From: Selaginella moellendorffii
Taxonomy: Eukaryota; Streptophyta; Lycopodiopsida; Selaginellales; Selaginellaceae
Length of the DNA: 64,000 bases
Assembly: GCF_000143415.4 (NCBI RefSeq)
Contig: NW_003314295.1
Span: 577,128 to 641,127, forward strand
Direction: 5' to 3'
Under the pieces are notes generated by a model. That model had not been told where the DNA came from, made no database searches, and was given only the letters and a program-made list of their open reading frames with translations. Of the stretch, positions 11,950 to 23,386 are shown in pieces; positions within the stretch are counted from its first letter, which is position 1; every line of letters starts with the position of its first letter. Made by a program: the position numbers and the translations under genes.

Positions 11950-13523
11950 TCAAAAGATCATCACTATTCCATCGTGAATTCGGTTCTTTTGGTTCTGTGC
12001 AACACACTCTGATATCCACATGAGATTCCTGATCTCTTGCTCCCGTAGTCGGACGTATGCAAAAAACACTGCGTAGTGGAACTGCAGGAAACACCTCTAA
12101 GAATTAGAAGTTAAGAGCACAACATTGAGCAGTTACCTGTTGCTCGAAGGTCAATATCAATCTCTTCACTTCTTCTTCGTAAAATGCCTTGTCGAGCATT
12201 TGGCTCTCGCCATATTCAATCTTCGCAAAAATTGGTTGATATGGAGGATATTTCTCCACGGCAGCTCGGACCTGTTCGTATCGTCAACTCTCAAGAATGA
12301 CAAAAAGCAGTATCTACCTGGTCGGGATCATCACATAGAGCAAGCTCTTCATGGCCATAAGGATACCTGAATAGAAATTATCACTCCCAGAGAATGTAAC
12401 AAGAAAATAGAATGTTTACAGCAGTCCAAATGACGAGTAAAGCTTGCGCCGATCATCCCGAGTCAACTCAGTGCCGATACTAAAAGACCGTAACCCATCA
12501 GTAACCAGCATAGATGACAATTCACAAAAACCTGTTGATGGTTATGTTGACAGCCCTGCGGTCAGCTTCAAAAGCAAGCAAGTCGCACATAAGCTCTCCG
12601 GTAGCACCACCAAGTTTCTGAAACCGATGCAATGTGGTGAGAGACCAGAAAAAAAAGGCATTAGCGAACCTTGCAGAAAGTGTAGAAGTCCTCCAAATAA
12701 GCTTTGTATAGAGTGTTTCGCATGATTTCAATGTTCATGTCGTCCAAGTCCTGCATAGTCCTGTTCATTTGAGAGCTAATAAGCAAGAATTCCAGAACCT
12801 ACTTCGGAGGTGATGCATCCAGAAAAGTAAGGAGCCAAGGGCGTATCCACGAGCACAAGACGGTATAGCTCAGCCATGTTGTGAGCTGCGGCAACAGTGG
12901 CAATCCTAGGTAAGGAAGAAAAAAAAAACTTAGAACATAGAAAGAACGAGTTCAGAGTAAAGAAAATACCCGTCAAACATTCCCAGGGGATGACACTTTT
13001 CAAGCAATTCTTGGACATCTCTTTCGTGAAGAGCTCCTGTGACGATCAAAACCACGTTGTCAATTATGTATCCATACCTGGTGGAGGAGCACCGAAATTC
13101 TTAAGCAATGGAAAAAAAATAAAACCATGATTCTATCAACCGAGAGCTTACGTTATATACTCGAGGAACTTGGACAGCGGCTCCGTGGCCTGGACGAGCA
13201 AGCTATTGTAATCGTCCACCAATTTCTGGGTACATCGCTCCACAATGTTGGTCGTGTGCAAGGGCGAAGGCTCTAATTGATCGATCGATCAAAATGCGAC
13301 CTCGCATTCGAATTGGGGGAAGGAGTAGAGAATTTCACTCACCGTTTTGGAGATAGGGGCCATAATCCGTAGCTGAGAGATGCATCTTGATGTCGTCGAG
13401 CGTCTCGCACTGCGAGAGATTGTTGTAGTCGGCCGTGGTGAGCATCCCGGAGCGAAAGCCGCGGACGATCGCCTCCAGGAATCCGCCATGGATGTTGAAG
13501 GTGAGCGCCTCGAATCCATACAT
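11950..13523 (-). CDS. VHA-d: V-type H+-ATPase subunit d (V0 sector)
   Basis: Subunit d caps the membrane c-ring of the vacuolar/endomembrane proton pump and couples it to the central stalk. The first exon (13343-13523) starts [20 protein letters not shown] and runs through [20 protein letters not shown] to YGPYLQN, as expected for this very conserved protein. The next exon starts EPSPLHTTN. Later exons encode [20 protein letters not shown], then [20 protein letters not shown] (partly from adjoining exons) and [10 protein letters not shown]. The last part reads [20 protein letters not shown] and ends [10 protein letters not shown] with TGA at 11950-11952. The length is near the usual 351 residues. 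Several introns of roughly 50-90 bp interrupt it. It lies between two minus-strand genes and starts 54 bp below the stop of the methyltransferase gene. Confidence 0.95.
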
Positions 13524-13576
13524 TCTCGCAGATCTGAAAACCCTAAATACGTGTAGGGCTATTTTTTCCTTTATTT

Positions 13577-14580
13577 TCACTTTCGTGCTACTCCCACAAT
13601 GTAGGAGGAAATGAGGGGATTCTTGGATGGAAATCGATAGCTGCGAGCGTCGATCGAGGAGAATCTAGCCTTTCGTATGAAGGACAAGGTGTCGCGATTC
13701 AAGTGGCATCCATCCGCAAAGAAGACTTGGATGGGATTGAGAAGATTTTGGAAGAGATCGAGCCAGCTCCCATCTGGATCCATCCAGAGATTATGGAAAC
13801 AGGGGAAAGAAAAGGAGATCTTACCTTGAGCTCCTACGTGCTCCACGAACAAGAATTGTCCTCCGGGTTTGAGAACTCTGATCACCTCTGTGAGCGAAGA
13901 AAAGAAAGATCAAAAACGAATTTTCCTTCGATCGATAGATTTTTGGATACCTTGCATCGTAGATGAGACGTCTGTGACAGAGCAAAGTACCAAGGTCGAG
14001 ATCACCACGTCGATGCTCGAGCTTTCCAAGGGAATTTTCTCGCCAACCTTGATATCATAGGTGATCGTTCATCCTGGGGATTCATTGAAAATTTGCAAAA
14101 TCTAGTTAGCTTTCGCTTACGCCGTGGATGAACTCGAATTGGTCGCCACGAAATCCAGCTGCTACGAGCGAATTGACGGCGTACTTCTCCATGCTTTTGT
14201 TTGGATCCACTCCGGTGATCTTGAGATCATTCCTTCCACTCAAGTACTTGAAATTCACTCCAGTCCCAATCCCGACCTCCAAAACAGTGCGTGCGCTTCC
14301 ATCGATCTGGCTGAAGAGCTTGGCGGTGTCCTTGATCGATCAAGAACTAAACCAATCACGAAAGTTTTCACATCGATCTAAATTCACCTTGTCGAATCCT
14401 GATCCGGAGAAGGAATTCATGAACTTCGCGTACAACTTCTCGATCCAGCGTGGTTTCTTGGGATGGATTCTCTGGATGAATTCCTGGGACGAAGAAGAAG
14501 AACGCACACAGATCGATCATGGTAAAAAATCTATCCTCTTTACTCCCTTCACTTACTTGATAGCTAGAGCCATCTTCCAT
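13577..14580 (-). CDS. METTL7-like SAM-dependent methyltransferase
   Basis: Class I S-adenosylmethionine methyltransferase of the Methyltransf_11/METTL7 type. The ATG at 14580 gives MEDGSSYQ followed by a GTAAGT donor; codons upstream in frame lack an ATG. Following exons read KKPRWIEKLYAKFMNSFS, then the SAM-binding motif I VLEVGIGTGVNFKYL and the acidic loop TGVDPNKSMEKYAVNSL. Motif IV is IDVVISTLVLCSVTDVS. The post-motif helix reads EVIRVLKPGGQFLFVEHVGA. The C-terminus ends ISSYIVGVARK. Animal METTL7 (TMT1) proteins methylate thiols on lipid droplets or ER. The substrate in plants is unknown to me, and this copy lacks an obvious N-terminal hydrophobic anchor. Confidence 0.85.
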
Positions 14581-14927
14581 GGAGTCTCTCTCTTTCACTT
14601 TCACCTCCGTGATTGGTGCTTTAAAGCGATCGATGGCTCGAATCTAAGCCCCTTGCTCTTTCTTTACATCACAACGACAGTATTTTTTCACGCCAAGGAT
14701 TAAATGTGCTATCGTTCACGGGAGCGCTTCGCTATAACAAACAAGGCAGAATGGCAAAGCGCTCCTGGTTGGACAGCGCGATAAAAGCTTTAAGATTTTG
14801 GAATTTTGGACCACTTCGAGCTCAATATTGAAAGTCAATGTAAGGTCAACAATGTCAATGAAAAGTCAATGTAAGTCAAGTCTTGGATTAACAACTCTCG
14901 TTTCTTCCCATTGCCAGGAAGAAATGC
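14581..14927. promoter_or_regulatory. Divergent intergenic region, methyltransferase and PPR genes
   Basis: About 350 bp separate the methyltransferase start from the PPR reading frame on the opposite strand, so both promoters must lie here. A cluster of near-repeated tcaatg/gtcaatg words sits at 14824-14878. The stretch just before the PPR frame ends in a pyrimidine run and CCAG, which looks like an intron acceptor at 14917. Confidence 0.45.
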
Positions 14928-16463
14928 GTGGGCGCCATAGAGCAAGCCCTGGATCGCGCCCGTCAGCTCCAGGAGCAGCAAGGGCTCGCGTCGAAGATCA
15001 CGCAATGCACGGATCTGGCGCAAGCACAAACGCTCCTCGCCCAAGCAGCACAATCCGGCGTGGATCGCCTGGCCAGCGTGGGGAATCCATTGATCCAGAT
15101 GTTTGGAGAGCTGGATAGAGTTTGTGAGGCGCGCGCGGCGTTTGACAGGCTGCAAGATCCTAGCGTTGTCTCGTGGAATGTGATGTTCACTGCGTATGCC
15201 CGGAATGGGCATCCAGAGAAGGCGAAGGAGCTGTTTGATCGGATGCCCGATCGCAGCGTGGTGTCCTGGAACGCGATGATTGGGCTTCTTGCGGGCATTG
15301 GCGATTCCCCAGGCGCGATGCAGGTGTTCCGGATGATGAATCTCCACGGGGAGAGGCCAGTGAGGGCCACATTCCTCTCGGCGCTCGAGGCGATCGATGC
15401 TGCTGAGGCCAGATTCTTGCGCGCCGTCATCTTGGAGGCCGGGATGGAATCCAATGTCGCCGTTGGCACCGCGCTCGTCAAGTTCTTGAGCAAAGCCGAG
15501 AAGATCGACGAGGCCTGGGCTTTGTTCCTAGAAATGCCCAGCAAGAACATCGTCTCCTGGACCACGATGCTGGGAGCTCTTGCCCAGCACGGGAATCTGA
15601 GAGATTCGAAGGCCCTCTTCGATCGGATGCCGCAGGGTAACGCTGTTTCTTGGAACACATTGATCTGCGGGTATGCCCACGCGGGGCATAGCAGGGAGGC
15701 TCTAGGGATGTTCTTGGCGATGGATCTAGCGGGGATGGAGCCCGATTGCGTCACGTTTGCTGCGGCCGTGGAAGCGTGCTCCCAGCTCTTGGATCTCGCC
15801 CAGGGCCGGAGAATTCACTCCGAGATCACTGCGGCAGGGATCATCTCCGAGGAACTGGGACTGGGAGTGGCCAACGCTCTCATCCATCTCTACGGGCGAT
15901 GTGGGCGAATGGATCTCGCAAGGGCGTGCTTCGATCTCCTCATCCACGAGCGAATTCTTCGCTGCAATTCAATCCCCTGGACAAGCATCGTTGGACACTA
16001 TGCCCGGAATGGGTATCCCGCGGAGGCGATGGAGCTCTTCCACGCCATGGCCGTGGAGGGTCTGAGCCAAACCCCTGTTCTCTTCATCAGCATGCTCTCC
16101 TCTTGCAGCCATGGCGGCAAGCTAGAAATCGCTCGCCGCCTCTTCCTCTCTATGATCCAAGACTATGGGCAGGATCCCACAATCGATCACTTCATGTGCA
16201 TGCTCGATCTGCTAGCGAGAAATGGGAAGCTGGGCGACGCGCAGGATCTCATCCAAGCTCTGGATCTCCAGTCGGAGGAATTGATCGCTTGGAGGACTCT
16301 AGTGGCAGCTTGCAAGAGCCACGGCGATCTCCCCCGCGGAAGAGGAGCTGTGGAGATGGCTATGGCGGCGGACGACGCCATGGCTGCTCCATACGTGATG
16401 CTCTCCGCCATGTATCGCGAGCAAGGAGTGGACGGCGGAGATGGCAACGAGCTTAGCCGTTGA
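14928..16463 (+). CDS. PLS-class pentatricopeptide repeat (PPR) protein
   Basis: Sequence-specific RNA-binding protein expected in plastids or mitochondria, of the class that directs C-to-U editing or other RNA processing. The frame is uninterrupted for 511 codons and shows repeated PPR units about 31-35 residues apart, such as PSVVSWNVMFTAYARNGHPE, RSVVSWNAMIGLL, KNIVSWTTMLGALAQHG and NAVSWNTLICGYAHAGHSR. It ends with an E-type region (LIAWRTLVAACKSHGD, then APYVMLSAMYREQGVDG) and stops inside that motif, so no DYW deaminase domain is present. The frame has no ATG before residue 58 (MFGELDRV at 15099), yet PPR-like sequence begins earlier. A first exon upstream, joined at the CCAG near 14917, is therefore likely. 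The next gene starts 63 bp after the stop. Confidence 0.88.
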   Translation: MGAIEQALDRARQLQEQQGLASKITQCTDLAQAQTLLAQAAQSGVDRLASVGNPLIQMFGELDRVCEARAAFDRLQDPSVVSWNVMFTAYARNGHPEKAKELFDRMPDRSVVSWNAMIGLLAGIGDSPGAMQVFRMMNLHGERPVRATFLSALEAIDAAEARFLRAVILEAGMESNVAVGTALVKFLSKAEKIDEAWALFLEMPSKNIVSWTTMLGALAQHGNLRDSKALFDRMPQGNAVSWNTLICGYAHAGHSREALGMFLAMDLAGMEPDCVTFAAAVEACSQLLDLAQGRRIHSEITAAGIISEELGLGVANALIHLYGRCGRMDLARACFDLLIHERILRCNSIPWTSIVGHYARNGYPAEAMELFHAMAVEGLSQTPVLFISMLSSCSHGGKLEIARRLFLSMIQDYGQDPTIDHFMCMLDLLARNGKLGDAQDLIQALDLQSEELIAWRTLVAACKSHGDLPRGRGAVEMAMAADDAMAAPYVMLSAMYREQGVDGGDGNELSR

Positions 16464-16526
16464 TGGCAGCCAAGGAATCAACGGCTGGGATGGTTCCTTG
16501 CTCGCTATCTCCTAGGGCAGTCGGCA

Positions 16527-17600
16527 ATGGTGATCGATGGCACAGCCGCGAGCTCCAGGATGGGGAAGAGGATTCGCGAGGGTGACGATGAGGTCTACCT
16601 CGACAACTATTACTCCAACAAGAGATATCTCACCGAGGTACGAGCTCCAATCTTAGGAAAAAAATATCTCTCTCATAGTTTTTGGCCTGCATTTTTTCCT
16701 TGTTCTTCCAGGTGATTTCCTCCTGCCTCAATGGACTGAAAGTCGCGGACGTTGATATCGCCAGTGCTGCTATTCCCGACGAGAACGAGGATTTTGGCGA
16801 CTCCCTCGATCCAGGAGCTGTGCTTGCCAAATCTTTCTCGTCTGCTCGTAGCTATCTCGGGTAAAGTTCGATACGATTCTTTCTCGGGAGAGAGATCTTT
16901 GCTTTGCTTTACCAGGGAGGATCATGTTGCTCTCGATTCTCCAATGTCCGACGATGGCGACGAGCAATTCATGTCCGTGAGCACGTCGCCCAGCCGCTCC
17001 TCCTCTCGATCACTAAACTCGTCTCCTCCCACGTCCTCGCTGCCCAGACACCTCCACGAGTCCGAGTGCTGCCGGCTTCCACCATCGCCGAGCGACCCGT
17101 GCCACCCCCCGGATTTACGTCGCGCGGCGCTCATGCGAGCGCTCCAGATCCGCGCGCTCTCACCCGGAGGCATCCGGCCCAGCTGCATGTATGATCCCAG
17201 GCAGCTCCAGCAGATCCTTGACAAAGACAAGCCCGCGCCGGCGACGATAATCACTCACAGGCGGGGAGACGATCAAAACGAGCTGCTCCTCGGCTCGCCA
17301 CCCCACGGCCAGTTTCCATCGCAGGTCTTCCGAGCTTCCAACGCGGTTGCGAGCAGGAGCTTGGTCCTGGACGACGATCAAAAGCCGGTGGAGTCCGTGG
17401 CCACGGCTGAGGGCATGGACAGGAGCGAAGACGTGCTGAGCGAGCCCAGCGTTCCAAGACGGAGTCGGAGCCGGAGGAGGCCCGGTGAGGAGTGCCACTG
17501 GTCGAGGATGAAACGAGGAAAGCTACACCAAAACTCCATCTCCAGCTTGAAAAAGGTGGAAGGCTCGACCGAGATATCAGACACGGAGTCATGTTTGTGA
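16527..17600 (+). CDS. Plant-specific protein of unknown function, Ser/Arg-rich
   Basis: Starts at an ATG at 16527 (MVIDGTAASSRMGKRIREGD), followed by the acidic/aromatic block DEVYLDNYYSNKRYLTE, then a GT donor and about 70 bp of intron. The second exon reads VISSCLNGLKVADVDIASAA to FSSARSYLG. After another short intron comes SPMSDDGDEQFMSVSTSPSR and a long low-complexity Ser/Pro/Arg-rich tail with RRAALMRALQIRAL and a basic SRSRRRPGEE segment, ending TESCL at 17600. The start (KR, YLDNYYSxKRYLxE, SxLNGL) resembles an unnamed conserved plant family that I cannot name with certainty. The basic and Ser-rich tail suggests a nuclear protein (inference). GT and AG signals at about 17605 and 17662 beyond the stop may be an intron in the 3' UTR. 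Confidence 0.7.
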
Positions 17601-19888
17601 ACGGTATTCTTTTCTTCTTTCGGTTTTCTTAACTCTCAGCTTCTTTATCTCATCTTTGCAGTGTGTCCTCGAGACTTCGTATGGTCTTGTGATCTCCGAC
17701 GCGCAAGTAAGCTTTTCTCTATCGATTCTTTGCTCAAAATCTGATTTTTACAGTATCACCTTTTATCACACCAAGGTCGTGGATGCTGTTTCTATACTCT
17801 AGGAATTTTACTCCCGCAAGCACAAGGACAGGCAAAGTAAGTACTCTCTCATCCTGACAAAACCGATGGATTCTCTTCAGCTGGGACCAACAGGGACGAA
17901 GAAGCATTTATTTGTTTCGTTTCGCGATTGCGTCTCTACTATTCAGTCAATGCTGTTGGTGCTGCTGCTGCTGGTGGCCTGTGCAGTGAAAGGGGAGAGA
18001 ATATTGCCGAATGCGAGCTTTTGATAATATCTCATCCCAGGAGAGCAGCAGCAAACAGCCAGGGCCCGGCCAGCCAGCCATGAATTTTGATTCTTTCGTC
18101 TCATTCATCGATCGCGGAGATTGATTGCGGGTTGGCTTTGGTGTTCCAGCGCCATCCATAGCTTGCTTACTGTCACGCAATCACTCCAGGACTTGTACTT
18201 AGGAATTATACTGTTTCTCATTTATTTCCTGGGCCAGGAGAGACTCGATTGAGCATTCACTCGGTTAGTTAGCATGGAACATGAGATTATCTTCGTTTCC
18301 CGGGTTTACGCGCAAAGATATTTGAAGTGTCACGCCACCGCCGCTCTCCCACTCGCTCGCTAGTGGTCGGCAAAGCTATAAATTCGCGAAAACGAAACGT
18401 TTCTAGAAGCCACAAACGACACCATCCAAACAAGCATAGGCATCCTTCAAAGTCAGCTTAAATCTCTCGTTCTTGTGTATATTTCTTGTTCTTATTCTTG
18501 TGTGTGTGTGAGAGAGAGAGAGAGATAGTTGGAACCCTTCAACTCTAGAACACTGAAAAAAAATATCTTATAGCAATTTTGGAGATCCTTCACATGTAAA
18601 GACCAGCCAGAAAACGCGGGATGCCCATGACACACCCTCTGCTCAGCGAGACCCTCCACTTTCCATTCCTTCCCATTCCGTGAAGATTCATAAAAGAAAG
18701 TAGAAACTCCTTTTCTCCTCTGGCTTCACGCAACCGCAGCAGCAACAACAACCAGGGCTCCGATCACGAAATATTTCCATGCTATCTTTGAGATAATTTG
18801 TTGTGGAATCCCGCCAACTTTTAATCTTGATAATCCTCAGGGCCCAACCTGGAAAAAGGCACCCCTCGTCGGCCGATCGATCACGTCGATCTTCCTTTGG
18901 CGTTTCGTGGACGTGTGTAATGTTTGTGTATAGCTGCCACCTAACCTAATTGCCTTTAAAAAGTTGCGGAGCCATGCATGCGAGGAACTAAAAGGAAAAA
19001 TAAAGGCTTAGAATATCTCTGTATCTAACATGGCTTGGTTGGCACCGCGCCGCGTTTAGGCCCAGAGTGTGGGGACAAAACAAAAGGCTCTCTTTCTCCA
19101 TCTGTTATGGCCAAATCCACAATCTTGGACGCCACCCTCGCTCACGCAAAAGGAGCTCTTCTCAAAGAGCTCGCATATTATAGCTTTTAGCCCAGGCAGA
19201 CAATGTGTGTGTTGGCGTGGAAATTGGAATGGATGAAAGATTTTTTTCTCTCCTGCCAATCAATCAATCAATCATCCGTCAAGGACTCAAGGCAAACTTT
19301 TTCCAAGGTCAATCTGGGGCCGTACGGAAGACCCCTGGCTGGACTTCTCGGTAGGATAGTCCTGAGGTTCTAGAACTTAGAGTTGTTGTCTGTCTACGAA
19401 CCATAGCACGATAACATGACAATGGCGTACGGAAGCTCCCAAAACTAACGGTGGTGAGAGCGCATGACCTCGTTGAGATTCGGGATCGATCGGCCCAGGG
19501 GGGGCTTTTACCTTTCACCGCGGTGTACGCCCTTGCCGTAATAAAGTAAAAAGGAAGGACTCTTGTAATTTGTAAACCCGCCATGTTAAAAGAGACGTTA
19601 AAAGGCCTTTCGAAGTACAGTTAACTAATCACACCTGACGGAATGTCCTGCATGAGAGGTATATTCTGGCTGAGGAGGTGGTATATTCCGGCGCTATGCC
19701 GGAATAAGTGGAGTTCTTGGGGCGTTCGTAATTTTCGCCTAGCTCTTTTTGTAGCGATCGTGTCTTTGGCGTTGCTCTGAAGTTCCTTGCGTCTCTCGCC
19801 ACTCTTGGAAGAACCCCAGGCGCTCGTTCCCTGGGGACGAATCCGATCCAGTCGTGCACAGCGAATTCGATCAAGTCGTGCAGCCTTA
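17601..19888. other. Intergenic region, no gene recognised
   Basis: About 2.3 kb without a supportable coding frame. It contains a gtgtgtgt/gagagaga microsatellite at about 18500-18526, an AATC run at 19257-19274, and a TATA-like ctataaatt near 18376 that could mark an unrecognised non-coding transcript. The final part before 19889 is probably promoter and 5' UTR of the next gene. Confidence 0.5.
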
Positions 19889-21175
19889 ATGGGCAATTCC
19901 TCGATTTTGGAAGAGGAGGGCTATGGCGGCGGCGGTGGCGGTAGCGTCCTGTGGGCGCCTGGCAGCCCGCGGCTGTCCTTCTCCAGGGATTTCGTCCAGT
20001 CTGATGTATTCACTCCATCGTCGGCGAGGAAGGATCCGGCCTTGATCCCTTCCGCATCCTCGGCCGATTTCGATTTCGGCATGCTTGCATTGCTGCGCTG
20101 CGGGGCGGCGGATGGCGAGGAGGGCGTGGAGCTCATCCAAAACGGCAAGCTCCTCCCGATCGATCGCAGCGCTGCGGCTCCGCCAAGGGCGGCGGCGGCC
20201 GTGAGCGGCGCGGAGGAGGCGGAGGCGCCTCGCAGTAGCATTGGGAGCGATGCCGAGATCGCCCAAATCACCAGCACCCACGAATCCGATCAATCGCAGC
20301 CTCCTCGACACCAGGTACCCCCAAAATCGCCCGCCAGCAGCCGATGGAAGGATCTCCTCACGCTCAATTTCATGCGCTCCTCCTCCTCCTCCTCCTCTCT
20401 TTCGATCGAGACAGAGCCCCTGAATCACTCGAGCTCCTCCTCCTCCTCCAAGCTGGGATCCTCCTCGTCCTCCTCTCGCCTCAAGCTCCTGTTTAGGAGC
20501 AGCTCCGCGGGAGCTGGGAGCCGGCAGCACCAGCAGCAGCTTGACGCGCAAATCGAGCCCAGCTTGGGGAGATCCGCGTCGGAATCCAAGGTCTCGACAT
20601 GCTGCAACAATCTCCGCGTCGCCGATGGGGATCTGGTCGTCCGGAGGCCGCCATCCAAATCCGATTCCTCCTCCAGCCAGAACGCTGTGATCTCAGTTCC
20701 AGCGGAAACAGGGGACGATCCCAAATCCACAGGGGCGATCCAGAGGAGGAGGACTCGATCGTGTTCTTCCTCGAATCCCCATCCAAGCCCGGCTCCAAAT
20801 CCGCGGAGGAAGGCCCTGGCCGAGGTGAAAGCCACGGCGTGCTCCCCGCCCGCCATGAGATCCAACGCGGCGAATTACCAGCGCCTGGGTGCCAAGCAAG
20901 CGAATCCATCGAATCCCCACCAGGTTCTTCCCACGGTCAAGAACAGCAGCTCCATGGATGGCTGGCGGGTCTACAGCGAGAGGATGAGCAACGCGAGCAG
21001 CAATGGTGGGAGTAGCGTCGTGGGGGGCAGTAATAACCACGGGGTAAAGGTGGCGGAGGTTTTGCATATGGAGGTTTGCATGGGGCAGTCCATGGTGGTT
21101 TCCAAGGTTGCCAAGGCTGCCAAGGCTTTCACCAAGAAGGAAAACGCTCCAGGCAAGATCTCTGTGAGAACTTGA
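19889..21175 (+). CDS. Ser-rich plant protein, possible membrane-associated kinase regulator-like
   Basis: Single open exon. The first ATG in frame is at 19889 (MGNSSILEEEGYGGGGG); earlier codons start with TTG, so I choose this start. Landmarks are SPRLSFSRDFV, then ADFDFGMLALLRC and GVELIQNGKLLPID, long Ser runs and basic patches, RRRTRSCSSSNPHPSPAPNP, and a C-terminal block HGVKVAEVLHMEVCMGQSMV ending KKENAPGKISVRT. The sequence DFxF...Gx(L)LPI plus a late V(A/T)xVLxxxVC block resembles plant proteins annotated as membrane-associated kinase regulators, small Ser-rich regulators of receptor kinases. The Gly at residue 2 might be myristoylated. The family assignment is tentative and the function is not established from sequence. 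Confidence 0.6.
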   Translation: MGNSSILEEEGYGGGGGGSVLWAPGSPRLSFSRDFVQSDVFTPSSARKDPALIPSASSADFDFGMLALLRCGAADGEEGVELIQNGKLLPIDRSAAAPPRAAAAVSGAEEAEAPRSSIGSDAEIAQITSTHESDQSQPPRHQVPPKSPASSRWKDLLTLNFMRSSSSSSSLSIETEPLNHSSSSSSSKLGSSSSSSRLKLLFRSSSAGAGSRQHQQQLDAQIEPSLGRSASESKVSTCCNNLRVADGDLVVRRPPSKSDSSSSQNAVISVPAETGDDPKSTGAIQRRRTRSCSSSNPHPSPAPNPRRKALAEVKATACSPPAMRSNAANYQRLGAKQANPSNPHQVLPTVKNSSSMDGWRVYSERMSNASSNGGSSVVGGSNNHGVKVAEVLHMEVCMGQSMVVSKVAKAAKAFTKKENAPGKISVRT

Positions 21176-22222
21176 TAGGTAATTACTGATGTTCATAGGT
21201 TAGTGTGATAGATCTATGATCCTGCCTGGCATGAAAAGCTATAAGAACTCAAGCCCAGGGGTGATCAATCCATGACAATTTACTCCACACACAATGAATG
21301 ATCTTGCAAAGTTTGAAAGCTTTGTTGTGCCCTGGGGTGATCAATCCATGACAATTTACTCCACACACAATGAATGATCTTGCAAAGTTTGAAAGCTTTG
21401 TTGTGCCCTAAACTCGAATGAAAGAAGAAAGGATCAATGCGGAAAGTGACGGTGCCACACGGAATACTGTCCCATGGATTGCTTCACTTTGCTCGCTCGG
21501 ATTGCTGCTTTCGCATGAGAAACATGCAAAAAAGCTAAGTCCGAAACGAGCATGGCATTTATGCTGCGATGTTTTTGCCTGGTTCATGCGCAACTTAATG
21601 CAAAGTTTCCGTATGACAATGATCTTGAGATATGGACTTGATCATGCAATAATCTTAGAAAACAAGCGTCTACAGTCGTGGACATGGTTTTCGCTCGTTG
21701 AACTTGTCAAAACAGACACGCGAACTCTCAACATCTATCGAGTTTTTAATGGAAGCAAACAATAGCAAGCCCACAATGCGAGAGTGGACCTATGATTTAT
21801 CTTTTGTATCGCGTAATGCTTCGTCTCTCTCTTTCTTCTGGGCAAATGCTCGCAGAGTCCACGCCAGGCACGGTTTAGAAATGGATCCGCTCGAGATCTC
21901 ACCCACATTGCGAGGATCTATGCATTCGGCAAAGGTCGCGATGCAAACAGTAGGATATCTACGCTTACAAGACAAGATTGCGATATGTGCATCCTAAAAC
22001 AATGTTAAACAAGTTGAAAAGGAGTGACCCCGCAAAGATTCGTACGCCCAAACTGCTCATAGTCAACCACATCCGCTGCTTTAATAAGAGGTGGCCAATC
22101 TACGCAGATCAAGAAAGTTGATAGAAACTTTTGCATGGGCTGTATACTTTTTTAAGAGGTGGATTAGGGTTCTAGAGATTTTAGGGTTCTTCTGAAGGAG
22201 ACTCGCCCCTGCCTAGGGCGCG
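21176..22222. other. Intergenic region with a 76-bp duplication
   Basis: Apart from the tandem duplication at 21258-21409, no gene is supported. A frame at 21418-21765 is open for 115 codons but has no recognisable motifs and no splice-compatible neighbours. The last part, from about 22140, is pyrimidine-poor and carries two 'ttagggttct' words, typical of plant promoter (telo-box-like) elements just before the R3H gene. Confidence 0.5.
21258..21409. repeat. 76-bp tandem direct duplication, two copies
   Basis: The block starting ggggtgatcaatccatg at 21258 and ending in gttgtgccct is repeated without gaps starting at 21334. The two 76-base copies look identical by eye. Such identity indicates a recent slippage or duplication event downstream of the Ser-rich gene. 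Confidence 0.9.
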
Positions 22223-23308
22223 ATGGCATCTGTTAGGAGGAGCGCATTTCTCGATCGCAGCACCTGGCGTCTCCCCAGAGGTGATGTTTCTCTCTTGAGG
22301 AGATTTGGAAATTTGATAGCAAATTTTGGGGCTCTAGAGGGCGAGGGTGTGTATGCCGAGGCGGAAGAGCGAGTGCGCGAGGCTTGCGCGGATGGAAAGG
22401 TTCGTAATTCATCACAGGGGATTTTTCTCAATTTCTTTTTTGTTCTTTAGATGAGCAATCGTCGCCTTAAAAGATGGGTGAATGATCGGCTACTTCGCGA
22501 GCTCGCTCCGCCTCTGGACTCGATCGAGATTGGCGGACTCTTCGCACCTCCTCCTTGGGGTACTTGAGTTGCACCGCAAAGAGCTGTGTTTTTCGAAACC
22601 ATAAATGCAGGAGAGAGGAACTATCAAACACCGCTGGAGAAATTGACGGAAGGTGGAGGAGCAGCCATGGCCGCCGCGTGGGAACCCTTTCGTGATAACG
22701 TAGACATGGATTACCAGGTAACCTTCTGCGATTCATTGTTTTGCTCGTGTAAAAACTCGATTGGTCTCTCAGGCCGATGTGTTGAGAAAACTTGAGAAGA
22801 CCGGGAAACGTAAAGAAGCTGCGGCTCTTTGCGCATGGCGAGCAGTGGATCACAATGCTCGCGATGCACTAAAGCGGCTCTCCGATTCGCCACTGCTTCC
22901 TATTCTTGAGGTACGAGATATATTTTTTCTTCGTTCCTGTAAGACGGATGGAAATTATTTATTTTTTCTTCTTTGTGAAGAACCAATTGCTCGAATTTGT
23001 GAGCGGGAGAGACGACGAGCTCGTACTGGAGATGCCGGCACCGCACCACCGACTGCTTGTGCATGGTCTCAGTCAAGTAAGTTTTTCAAGCTTTTCCCGT
23101 AAAAATTTCAGTCTCAAGATGTTTTTTGTTATTCTAGTTTCATGGCTTGGCTTCGCAGTCGGAGCCAGCACCGCCACCACCCCGTGTACACATCACCAAG
23201 AGAACAAATTGCCGAAGCGAGGCAGCAAAAGATTCTGGCTTGAACCTGATGAAGTTCCTCCAGGACTGCAGGCAGCCTCCTGTATTACCCCCGACTTCCA
23301 GATTATGA
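22223..23308 (+). CDS. R3H-domain nucleic-acid-binding protein
   Basis: Starts at ATG 22223 (MASVRRSAFLDRSTWRLPRG). Short introns follow after ADGK, after PPWG and after VDMDYQ. Further exons read ADVLRKLEKTGKRKEAAALC, AWRAVDHNARDALKRL, then the R3H core LLEFVSGRDDELVLEMPAPH followed by HRLLVHGL and FHGLASQSE. The Arg-x3-His signature (H-R-L-L-V-H-G-L) is present. R3H domains bind single-stranded nucleic acid. The tail PPPPRVHITKRTNC ends in PPTSRL with TGA at 23306-23308. Plants have a small family of such R3H proteins of unknown role; their partner and location cannot be read from the sequence. The gene converges on the bicupin gene, with 78 bp between the stop codons. Confidence 0.85.
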
Positions 23309-23386
23309 AGACCCAAGAAAACTTGGGATGTATCCATACCATGGTAATGTTCCTTTCCCCTTCTGTATTATATATGACAATGCTAC

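Noticed and set aside
18376-18600. TATA-like box and possible non-coding RNA gene
   Set aside because: No hairpin, known small RNA sequence or terminator could be read. Left as intergenic.
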